The notes under the pieces are model-generated. The model was not told where the DNA came from. It searched no databases and saw only the letters and a program-made list of their open reading frames with translations. A stretch of 7,412 nt of DNA from an uncultured Chthonomonas sp. (GTDB lineage: Bacteria; Armatimonadota; Chthonomonadetes; Chthonomonadales; CAJBBX01), in contig CAISOI010000289.1 in assembly GCA_903886985.1 (NCBI GenBank), forward strand, positions 1-7,412, given 5' to 3'. Of the stretch, positions 1 through 5,833 are shown piece by piece. Made by a program: the position numbers and the translations under genes. Each line of letters opens with the position of its first letter. The first letter of the stretch is position 1.

Positions 1-45
1 CTTACCGCAGATCAGGCAGTTCAGGCGATTAGCGCGTCCAAGTAA
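1..45 (+). CDS. 3' end of an upstream gene, possibly ATP synthase subunit c
   Basis: Frame 1 reads LTADQAVQAISASK and then a TAA stop at 43-45; the rest of the gene lies outside the window. The order before b, b', delta and alpha in F1F0 operons makes subunit c (atpE) the expected neighbour, with subunit a the alternative. The visible tail is polar and helical-looking and does not match the short hydrophobic end typical of subunit c, so the identity rests on gene order only. The other two forward frames give less protein-like peptides; one of them stays open slightly longer, to about base 60. Confidence 0.4.
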   Translation, partial: LTADQAVQAISASK

Positions 46-59
46 GTCACAAATTAGTT

Positions 60-85
60 GACAGACGGTTTTAGAACCGTCTGTC
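60..85 (+). promoter_or_regulatory. Perfect 11-bp hairpin between the upstream gene and the first b gene
   Basis: GACAGACGGTT (60-70) and AACCGTCTGTC (75-85) are exact reverse complements around a TTAG loop. It begins 15 bases after the upstream stop codon. No T-run follows on the plus strand, so it is not a classic intrinsic terminator. Hairpins between atp genes can stabilise an upstream message or mark an RNA processing site, which would help make subunit c in excess over b. That role here is inference. Confidence 0.7.
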
Positions 86-108
86 GCGTAGTTCGCAATC
101 ATGCAGTT

Positions 109-133
109 TATCTTCGGAGTCAGTTCGAAGATA
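109..133 (+). promoter_or_regulatory. Second intergenic hairpin upstream of the first b gene
   Basis: TATCTTCG (109-116) is the exact reverse complement of CGAAGATA (126-133). The stem can extend inward by a G-U and an A-U pair (117/125 and 118/124), leaving a five-base loop. It lies 23 bases after the 11-bp hairpin in the same gap. No T-tract follows. It is a probable RNA structure of unknown role. Confidence 0.5.
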
Positions 134-143
134 GTTCGGAACA

Positions 144-183
144 GGTTGGCAAAAGCTAACTCAATCAGACTAATGCTTGATTG
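144..183 (+). promoter_or_regulatory. Two further weak stem-loops before the first b gene
   Basis: Bases 145-150 pair with 155-160 around an AAAA loop, with one G-U pair. Next to it, CAATCA (162-167) pairs with TGATTG (178-183) around a ten-base loop. Each alone could be chance. Together with the two stronger stems upstream they make the leader of the b gene largely foldable. No convincing promoter is visible in the gap. Confidence 0.3.
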
Positions 184-217
184 CAAGAATTTTCGTTGAA
201 GGATTGTTTAGTCGAAG

Positions 218-724
218 ATGCTCGATACTCTTCTCAAATCTCTAAATATTGATCCGATGGTCATTCTTTTGAATGGCGTCTTGTTTCTGGTTTTGCTCTT
301 TATCCTTGACAAGAGCTTTTGGAAACCGATGCTCACGCATCTGGATAACCGAAAGAAGGAAGTCACGTCGGCATACCAAGCGATCGATAATACGCGCACT
401 GAGCTGGAAAAGCTTCGTGCGGAGTATCAGGTACGACTAAACGGAATCGAGGCAGAAGCGCGTGGTCAAATCCAAACCACTGTTCGAGATGCACAAGCTC
501 AGCGAGAAGCAATGATCGCCGCAGCGCGTGAGCAATCAGAGCAGATGGTGAAAGATGGTACTGTGGCGATTCTCAAAGAGTCGGACGAGTCTCTTGCAGC
601 AATGCGAGGTTCTCTAGATACGGTTGCTTCCGACACACTGGCGAAAGCCCTAGGCATTCCAGTGAAAGATTCGCAAAGAAAATTGGTTGACGAATACATC
701 GCGAAGCAGACCGCACGAAATTAA
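218..724 (+). CDS. atpF: ATP synthase F0 subunit b (first of two b-type subunits)
   Basis: This is a peripheral-stalk subunit of the F1F0 ATP synthase, which links the membrane sector to F1 as a dimer and stops the alpha/beta head from rotating. The 168-residue length is normal. One membrane helix spans about residues 14-30, followed by the family's short linker with W35-x-P37 and then a long charged heptad-like helix (about 45-125) that would form the coiled coil. The C-terminal part (about 141-164) resembles the delta-binding end of b proteins. An in-frame TAG at 209-211 makes 218 the first possible ATG. The ribosome site is poor: GAAGG at 198-202 is 15 bases away, and GAAG abuts the ATG. 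The next gene is a second, diverged b-type subunit 24 bases downstream, so a b/b' heterodimer is likely; which copy is b and which b' is uncertain. Confidence 0.9.
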   Translation: MLDTLLKSLNIDPMVILLNGVLFLVLLFILDKSFWKPMLTHLDNRKKEVTSAYQAIDNTRTELEKLRAEYQVRLNGIEAEARGQIQTTVRDAQAQREAMIAAAREQSEQMVKDGTVAILKESDESLAAMRGSLDTVASDTLAKALGIPVKDSQRKLVDEYIAKQTARN

Positions 725-734
725 TCAGGTTATC

Positions 735-740
735 AGAAGG
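735..740 (+). promoter_or_regulatory. Ribosome binding site of the second b gene
   Basis: AGAAGG lies eight bases upstream of the ATG at 749 and supports that start. It is clearly better placed than the site of the preceding b gene. Confidence 0.6.
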
Positions 741-748
741 CTCTAAAG

Positions 749-1288
749 ATGGATTTCAGTAAATTACTTCACAACCCATTTATACTTGAACACCCGGGCG
801 ACATTAACGATATTCAATGGCTGATCGTTAAAGGTCTTGGGCTGTTGGTGGTTGTCTTTGTCATCCTGAAATTTATCTGGCCGACGATGATCCAGCCGAG
901 CCTTACCCAGCGCCAGTTGGACATTGCGCATCAAGCCGATCAGATCGAAGAGACGCTCAAAGAGACCGAACAGCTTCGCAATGACTACCGCAATAGACTG
1001 GCGAAGATTGAAGACGAAGCCAAAGCGCGTCTTGACGAGGCTGTCAAAGAGGCAGATGATCTTCGAAACAAGATTTTAGTGGAAGCCAGAATAACGGTGG
1101 AAGCTCTCGAGAACCGTGGACGTATGGAACTCGAACGCGAGCGGGCAAAAGCAGTAGTCAGTCTGCAACGGAAGTTTGTTGAGGACGTTATTGGCGCTGC
1201 GCAATATGCCGCTGAAGGTTCTTTGGACGCAGGAATGCACGATACACTGGTTGCAGATTTCGTTGGAAAGGTTGGATCTCCAGCGTGA
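749..1288 (+). CDS. ATP synthase F0 subunit b' (second b-type subunit)
   Basis: This 179-residue protein has the same architecture as the preceding gene but a quite different sequence. An N-terminal segment of about 23 residues is followed by one membrane helix (about 24-42), the b-family motif KFIWP (41-45), and a long charged helix (about 55-150) rich in Glu, Lys, Arg and Ala. It would pair with the other b-type protein to form the stator stalk. Heterodimeric b/b' stalks are established in cyanobacteria, chloroplasts and purple bacteria. The stop TGA (1286-1288) overlaps the GTG start of delta, which suggests translational coupling. No delta domain is fused to it, unlike the mycobacterial b-delta protein. 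The family assignment is firm; the b versus b' label is not. Confidence 0.87.
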   Translation: MDFSKLLHNPFILEHPGDINDIQWLIVKGLGLLVVVFVILKFIWPTMIQPSLTQRQLDIAHQADQIEETLKETEQLRNDYRNRLAKIEDEAKARLDEAVKEADDLRNKILVEARITVEALENRGRMELERERAKAVVSLQRKFVEDVIGAAQYAAEGSLDAGMHDTLVADFVGKVGSPA

Positions 1289-1836
1289 GTAAAGTAGTCG
1301 ATTCAAAAGTTGCAAAACGGTATGCCGGTGCACTGTTTAATACGGCAGTTAAAGTTGGCAGTCAGGATGCTGTTGGGACAGATCTTTCTCAGTTAGCATT
1401 GGCTTGGTCATCTGCTCCGCGACTTGCCGAGACAATGGAAAGTCCGCTGATCACTTCTGAGCGGAAACTTGATTTGATCGAGAAGCTTTTTGCAGGTCAG
1501 ATTTCGGCGACAACATTGAGTTTCTTAAAGCTTCTGGTAGATAAAGGGCGAGAGAATATTCTGCCCACCGTGAATACAGAATATAGTCTCATGGCAGATG
1601 CGGCGCATGGTTTAATCCGTGCAACCGCGACGGTTGCTACACCAATGTCCGATGTACAAAAGAACTCACTTATCGACGGATTGAAAAAGCGCACTGGTAA
1701 GCAGATAGAACTGGATGTTGAGGTGAATACCTCCATACTAGGCGGAGTAATTGTCCGGCTCGGTGATAATGTAATTGATGGAAGTGTCCGAGGTTCGCTT
1801 GAGCGACTTCGGGAAAATATGCTTCAGGACCGATGA
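1285..1836 (+). CDS. atpH: ATP synthase F1 subunit delta
   Basis: Delta (the OSCP equivalent) sits on top of the alpha3beta3 head and joins it to the b stalk. The 183-residue length is typical. Family features are easy to see: KRYAGALF near the N-terminus (11-18) in the helical alpha-binding domain, FLKLLVDKGRENILP (80-94), the RATATVATP stretch (112-120), and the C-terminal GGVIVRLGDNVIDGSVRG (153-170), which matches the delta signature region. Translation starts at GTG; the start overlaps the b' stop as GTGA, and no strong ribosome site precedes it, so coupling to b' translation is likely. The next gene begins 12 bases after the stop and is not alpha, which is unusual. Confidence 0.95.
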   Translation: MSKVVDSKVAKRYAGALFNTAVKVGSQDAVGTDLSQLALAWSSAPRLAETMESPLITSERKLDLIEKLFAGQISATTLSFLKLLVDKGRENILPTVNTEYSLMADAAHGLIRATATVATPMSDVQKNSLIDGLKKRTGKQIELDVEVNTSILGGVIVRLGDNVIDGSVRGSLERLRENMLQDR

Positions 1837-1848
1837 CGGCGTAGATGG

Positions 1849-2655
1849 ATGCGTAGTACTTTCGTCAGGATTTTGCCTCAAGGCAAATCTGGGTATGATA
1901 GGTTTTGGTGCAGGGAACTACTGGTATTTAGTGCTTTGGTTGTGGTGCTTTGTGGGGGTTGCTCGAATGGTCAGCCAGCCGCATTAACCAGAAAGCATAC
2001 CGATGATGCTTCGAATGACAAAACTGTCATTGACGAGGCACTAGGAGCGGTAGACCTCAAAAAGGGGGCTGCTCCAGGCAATGGATCCGATTTAAAAGTT
2101 GCTGAACCGCCAAAGGAACTTTTTCCGCACACGGCAGGGTCGCAATGGTCGCTCCAAGAGAAGAGTGGCGACACTACAAATCTTGTAGAGTGGAATATTT
2201 TACCGGCAAAGGATAGCAAGACCTTTACGGTTGAGACAAAGAGAAACGGTGCAGTCGTTGCGCAGGAGACTTATCAGGAAGTGCCTGAGGGGCTCCTGAG
2301 GACGAAGGCGGGTTACCCGCAGGCGGGTGGGCTCGAGCCTCCGATGTTGGTAGTGCCGAAGGATTTAGTTGCCGGCAAAGAGTGGAAGTGGTCGGGAAAG
2401 CTGAAATATCCTGACATGGAAATTCCCGGCGAAGCCCAGTTTACGCTGGATGGGCCAGAGGAAGTTAAAACGACTTCTGAAACATTTCAGGCGTTTCGAA
2501 TTACGCAGGTTGTCACTTTGAAGATTGCAGGTAGCAAGGATCAGACGGTTACGAATACACAGTGGTATGCTCCCGGGGTCGGATTAGTAAAATCGACGAC
2601 CGAGAGCGCGGAACAAAAGTCGGAAGCTCTGCTCACTGGGCGACGACTGAAATAG
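1849..2655 (+). CDS. Putative lipoprotein of unknown function inside the ATP synthase operon
   Basis: I do not recognise a named family. The 268-residue product has an N-terminal signal: a basic n-region of about 22 residues, a hydrophobic core (about 24-35) and the stretch LCGGC ending at Cys38. This looks like a lipoprotein cleavage site, although Cys at -3 is atypical (Leu is usual). After a polar, low-complexity linker (about 39-88) comes a probably beta-rich domain (about 90-265). It begins LFPHTAGSQW (91-100), resembling the 'FP-x-x-x-G-x-x-W' opening of many envelope proteins, and carries WYAPGVGLVK (239-248), a motif frequent in uncharacterised secreted beta proteins. It would be membrane-anchored and exported. 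The start is the first in-frame ATG, 12 bases after the delta stop; there is no clear ribosome site, and TTG at codon 9 is an alternative. Any role in ATP synthase is unproven. Confidence 0.8.
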   Translation: MRSTFVRILPQGKSGYDRFWCRELLVFSALVVVLCGGCSNGQPAALTRKHTDDASNDKTVIDEALGAVDLKKGAAPGNGSDLKVAEPPKELFPHTAGSQWSLQEKSGDTTNLVEWNILPAKDSKTFTVETKRNGAVVAQETYQEVPEGLLRTKAGYPQAGGLEPPMLVVPKDLVAGKEWKWSGKLKYPDMEIPGEAQFTLDGPEEVKTTSETFQAFRITQVVTLKIAGSKDQTVTNTQWYAPGVGLVKSTTESAEQKSEALLTGRRLK

Positions 2656-2736
2656 CTTGCAAGTATACTGCTAGGCGGGTCCACCGCATGCAGATTAACG
2701 ATATTACGAGAACTTGCTTGTAATGGAGCAAATAGA
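2656..2736 (+). other. 81-base spacer between the lipoprotein gene and atpA
   Basis: The spacer holds small symmetric elements: CTTGCAAG (2656-2663) and AGTATACT (2662-2669) are palindromes, GCGG/CCGC (2675-2678/2684-2687) can form a short hairpin, and GCAAGT (2659-2664) can pair with ACTTGC (2712-2717) around it. There is no T-run. TATACT (2664-2669) looks like a -10 box but has no -35 partner at the right distance. A separate promoter or leader structure for atpA is possible but not shown. Confidence 0.3.
2725..2728 (+). promoter_or_regulatory. Ribosome binding site of atpA
   Basis: GGAG lies eight bases upstream of the ATG at 2737 and fixes the start of alpha, whose N-terminus (MAIRPEEI) also matches the family. 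Confidence 0.65.
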
Positions 2737-4434
2737 ATGGCGATAAGACCGGAAGAAATTACCTCCATCCTTGAACGAGAACTTGGCGCTTTTGACAAGA
2801 AGATCGACGAGGTAGGAGTTGGAACCGTCCTGCAGGTTGGGGACGGTATTGCGCGTATCTACGGCCTGATGGACTGTATGGTTGGAGAGATGCTTGAGTT
2901 CCTGGATGAAAAAGGGAACCCAATTACGGATAGTGATAACAACATCATCCGCGCCATCGCGCTAAACTTGGAAGAAGACAATGTCGGATCCGTTATTCTC
3001 GGACCTGATATTGAAATTCGGGAAGGCACATCCGTCCGACGTACGGGACAGATCATCTCGGTTCCGGTTGGCCCCGCAATGATTGGCCGCGTCGTGAACG
3101 CTGCTGGCGACCCTCTTGACGGCAAAGGTCCTATCGTCGCTACGGAACGACGACCGGTAGAGACCAAGGCTCCAGGCGTTGTTGACAGACAGCCTGTTAA
3201 AGAACCGCTCCAAACCGGACTTAAAGCAGTCGACTCCATGATCCCGATCGGTCGTGGTCAGCGAGAACTTATCATCGGTGACCGACAGACCGGTAAGACC
3301 GCTGTTGCAATCGACACCATTATCAATCAGAAAAACTCCGGTGTCATCTGCGTATATGTTGCAATCGGACAGAAGCAATCGACCGTTGCAAACGTTGTTC
3401 GAACGCTGGAAGCACAGGGCGCGATGGATTACACCATCATCGTTAGTGCAACCGCTTCTGATCCTGCCCCAATGCAGTATATTGCCCCTTATACTGGTGT
3501 AACCATTGGCGAGTATTTCCGAGATAACGGTGGACACGTCCTTTGTGTTTACGATGATCTTTCCAAGCACGCAGTTGCCTACCGACAGGTTTCATTGCTC
3601 CTGCGCCGTCCACCGGGACGAGAAGCATATCCTGGAGACGTCTTCTATCTCCACTCACGATTGCTGGAGAGAGCTTGTAAACTTCGCGAAGATTTCGTCA
3701 TCGTCTCAAAAGACGCGCCAGCCGGAACGGCGACGGGTGTGGATGGCAAAGTTTACGAAGGTGAGCATGGCAAATCTGCTGCACCAAAAGCGCTTGCAGA
3801 GATGGCAAATGCGGATAGTCTTGAAGTTCGAAAGATTTCGACAACCGGTGGCAGCTTGACCGCACTTCCGATTATCGAAACTCAGGCGGGCGACGTCTCG
3901 GCATATATTCCGACCAACGTCATCTCGATCACGGACGGACAGATATTCCTGGAATCGGACCTCTTCTATTCTGGAGTCCGACCTGCTATCAACGTCGGTA
4001 TTTCTGTTTCCCGCGTCGGTGGTAATGCACAGATCAAGGCAATGAAGGCTGTCGCTGGTAAATTGAAACTTGATCTCGCGCAATATCGTGAAGTCCAAGC
4101 GTTTGCACAGTTCGCTTCCGACCTTGACAAAACGACTCAGGCACAATTGCAGCGTGGTGCGCGTATGGTTGAGCTCTTGAAGCAGCCACAGTTCCAACCG
4201 CTCGCAGTTGAGCTTCAGGTCATCGTCATCTATGCGGGTATGTCCGGAGCATTGGATGATGTACCAGTTGCGGATGTCCGACGGTTCGAAAGCGGCTTTG
4301 CAGCATTTGCTGCTGAAAAGTATCCTGAAATCGCAGAGAGCATCCGCATGACGGGAGCGATGTCCAAGGAGATCGAAGGCGCATTGAAGAATGCGATTGC
4401 CGAATTCAAAAACGGGTTCGCAGTGACTGCGTAG
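2737..4434 (+). CDS. atpA: ATP synthase F1 subunit alpha
   Basis: Alpha is the non-catalytic nucleotide-binding subunit of the F1 head; it alternates with beta and contributes an arginine to each catalytic site. The N-terminal beta-barrel (about 25-95) contains GDGIARIYGL (35-44). The P-loop is GDRQTGKT (181-188). The Walker B strand with its DD is near 270-274, ending in DDLSKHAVAYRQ (273-284). The arginine finger is R426 in GISVSRVGGNAQ (421-432), and the helical C-terminal domain follows to about 560. The 565-residue length exceeds the usual 500-515. The excess is an insertion of roughly 50 residues (about 320-370) between LLERA (309-313) and GSLTALPIIET (372-382), which are separated by only about nine residues in Bacillus-type alpha. 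All key residues remain intact. A strong terminator follows directly; gamma, beta and epsilon do not. Confidence 0.98.
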   Translation: MAIRPEEITSILERELGAFDKKIDEVGVGTVLQVGDGIARIYGLMDCMVGEMLEFLDEKGNPITDSDNNIIRAIALNLEEDNVGSVILGPDIEIREGTSVRRTGQIISVPVGPAMIGRVVNAAGDPLDGKGPIVATERRPVETKAPGVVDRQPVKEPLQTGLKAVDSMIPIGRGQRELIIGDRQTGKTAVAIDTIINQKNSGVICVYVAIGQKQSTVANVVRTLEAQGAMDYTIIVSATASDPAPMQYIAPYTGVTIGEYFRDNGGHVLCVYDDLSKHAVAYRQVSLLLRRPPGREAYPGDVFYLHSRLLERACKLREDFVIVSKDAPAGTATGVDGKVYEGEHGKSAAPKALAEMANADSLEVRKISTTGGSLTALPIIETQAGDVSAYIPTNVISITDGQIFLESDLFYSGVRPAINVGISVSRVGGNAQIKAMKAVAGKLKLDLAQYREVQAFAQFASDLDKTTQAQLQRGARMVELLKQPQFQPLAVELQVIVIYAGMSGALDDVPVADVRRFESGFAAFAAEKYPEIAESIRMTGAMSKEIEGALKNAIAEFKNGFAVTA

Positions 4435-4470
4435 TCGTTGGTTGGATAAATCTCTGGATCAAAACTAATA

Positions 4471-4504
4471 AACAGCCCGCCGAGAAATCGGCGGGTTGTT
4501 TTTT
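4471..4504 (+). terminator. Strong intrinsic terminator ending the ATP synthase operon
   Basis: Bases 4471-4483 pair with 4488-4500 as a 13-bp stem with one G-U pair and a GC-rich core (CCCGCCGA/TCGGCGGG), capped by a GAAA tetraloop (4484-4487). A T-rich tract (TTGTTTTTT, 4496-4504) overlaps and follows the 3' arm. It lies 36 bases after the alpha stop. The A's at 4471-4472 make it partly symmetric, but a terminator for plus-strand transcription fits best. Confidence 0.95.
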
Positions 4505-4611
4505 GAGTTTGCTACTTTCCGAGTATCTGTTCGTTTGATTGCGTCTGCACAAAATGCCTCAACATCGAGTATCCATCAAATCAATATTGCAATTTATGGA
4601 GGTTTCCATCC
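4505..4611 (+). promoter_or_regulatory. Spacer that should hold the hydrolase promoter
   Basis: Because a strong terminator precedes it, the hydrolase gene needs its own promoter, expected within these 107 bases. No clear -35/-10 pair was found. The 8-base word CGAGTATC occurs twice (4520-4527 and 4566-4573), and ATTGCAAT (4586-4593) is a palindrome. These could be protein-binding sites or chance. Confidence 0.3.
4598..4602 (+). promoter_or_regulatory. Ribosome binding site of the hydrolase gene
   Basis: GGAGG stands nine bases before the ATG at 4612. It selects this start, which also gives a proper signal peptide. Confidence 0.75.
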
Positions 4612-5820
4612 ATGGTCATACGACGGTTCTATACAGTCATTATTCTCTGCATACTCGCTTTACCGATTTCCGTTCCGGGAAATTGTGCAGACCAAAAGTT
4701 ATGGGACATGAAGCTCTTATCCAAGGCACCGGCAGCCGTATTCGGTGAAAAAGTTGGGCTGGTACAGACAGTCGTTTATGAGGGTGAGCCTTTTGGTGGG
4801 AAGCCGACCCATGTGTTCGCCTATTATGCGGCACCCTCCGGAACGGGACCATTTCCTGGAATGGTACTGGTACACGGTGGGGGAGGCACGGCATTTTCCG
4901 ATTGGGCAAAGCACTGGGCTGAGCGTGGGTACGCTGCGATTGCCATGGACCTCTCTGGCAATGGTCCGCAGGGTCGTCTGCCGGACGGAGGACCAGACCA
5001 GAGCGACACAACCAAATTCCGCGCTTTTGGCGACAACGAAGCCAAGGAGATGTGGACTTATCATGCCGTCGCGGCAGTTATCCGTGCTCACTCGCTGCTA
5101 GAGAGCCGACCGGAGGTCGACAAGAACCGAATCGGATTGACGGGCATCAGCTGGGGTGGATATTTGACGAGTATCATTGCTGGAGTTGACCACCGGTTTA
5201 AGGTCGCTGTACCGGTCTATGGCTGTGGGTTTTTGCACGAGGACAGCTATTGGAAGGAGCCAATTCTGGATAAGATGCCCATGGAACAGCGCGACCGCTG
5301 GGTAAAATACTTCGATCCTTCGCAGTATATTGGCGGGACAAAATGCCCGATTCTCTTTTTGAATGGCACCAACGATTTTGCCTATACGTTGGAAAGTTAC
5401 CGCAAAGGATACGATCTGGTTCATGCACCGAAGACGCTCTCTGTTCAGCTGCGACTTCCGCACGGACACATTTGGACCTTCGGAATTGTTGATGCTTTTG
5501 TGGACAATATTTTGACAGGCAAACCAGCAATCGAACGGTTGGGTACGACGCGGGTTAAAGGTTCAACAGTTGAGGCGACATTAACAACGTCAACGGTACC
5601 GACAAAGGCGGAACTCTACTACACCTCGGAGAGCGGCAAGTGGCAGGAGAGGAAGTGGCTGAACATTCCGGCGAAGGTGGAAGGAAAGAGAGTGGTCGCG
5701 GAACTGCCTGCCGCGAAGCCGACGGCGTATTATTTGGCAGTTACGGATGTGGCGGGGAATATTGTCACGTCACGTCCGGTGATTGTGAAAGTGGAGAGGG
5801 TCAATTCATCTAAGCATTAG
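4612..5820 (+). CDS. Secreted alpha/beta hydrolase (dienelactone hydrolase / acetyl-esterase-like)
   Basis: The 402-residue precursor has a Sec signal peptide: basic RR at 4-5, a hydrophobic stretch at about 8-21, and likely cleavage after NCA (24-26). The alpha/beta-hydrolase fold follows. HGGGG (88-92) should form the oxyanion region, the nucleophile is S180 in GISWGG (178-183), the acid is probably D255 in NGTNDF (251-256), and the base is H284 or H286 in LPHGHIW (282-288). After about residue 310 a C-terminal beta-rich domain (about 311-394) resembles the Ig/Fn3-like tail of PhoPQ-activated-type and planctomycete hydrolases. The substrate is unknown; carboxyl esters such as acetylated polysaccharides are plausible. 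It is transcribed separately from the atp operon, with a terminator between them, so no functional link is implied. Its stop lies 13 bases from the stop of the convergent gene. Confidence 0.88.
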   Translation: MVIRRFYTVIILCILALPISVPGNCADQKLWDMKLLSKAPAAVFGEKVGLVQTVVYEGEPFGGKPTHVFAYYAAPSGTGPFPGMVLVHGGGGTAFSDWAKHWAERGYAAIAMDLSGNGPQGRLPDGGPDQSDTTKFRAFGDNEAKEMWTYHAVAAVIRAHSLLESRPEVDKNRIGLTGISWGGYLTSIIAGVDHRFKVAVPVYGCGFLHEDSYWKEPILDKMPMEQRDRWVKYFDPSQYIGGTKCPILFLNGTNDFAYTLESYRKGYDLVHAPKTLSVQLRLPHGHIWTFGIVDAFVDNILTGKPAIERLGTTRVKGSTVEATLTTSTVPTKAELYYTSESGKWQERKWLNIPAKVEGKRVVAELPAAKPTAYYLAVTDVAGNIVTSRPVIVKVERVNSSKH

Positions 5821-5833
5821 GTCTACTTTGGAA

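Noticed and set aside
58..63. Exact TTGACA as a -35 promoter box
   Set aside because: No -10-like sequence lies 16-18 bases downstream (the region reads CTGTCG), and the hexamer overlaps the arm of the 11-bp hairpin.
60..85. Hairpin as an intrinsic terminator after the upstream gene
   Set aside because: GCGTAGTTCGC follows instead of a T-run, and the minus-strand side also lacks a clear T-tract.
1775..1987. Plus-strand frame overlapping the end of delta and the start of the lipoprotein gene
   Set aside because: Its 70 codons are explained by the two real genes in other frames, and no start signal is seen.
2962..3570. Long minus-strand open frame (202 codons) inside atpA
   Set aside because: Its composition is not protein-like and it is fully antisense to an unmistakable alpha subunit; it follows from alpha's codon bias.
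4640..5091. Minus-strand open frames opposite the hydrolase
   Set aside because: They are antisense to clear catalytic motifs and rich in Arg, Pro and Ser, typical of shadow frames.
4612..5820. Hydrolase as part of the ATP synthase operon
   Set aside because: A strong terminator and a 107-base spacer separate it from atpA, and its family has no known role in ATP synthase.
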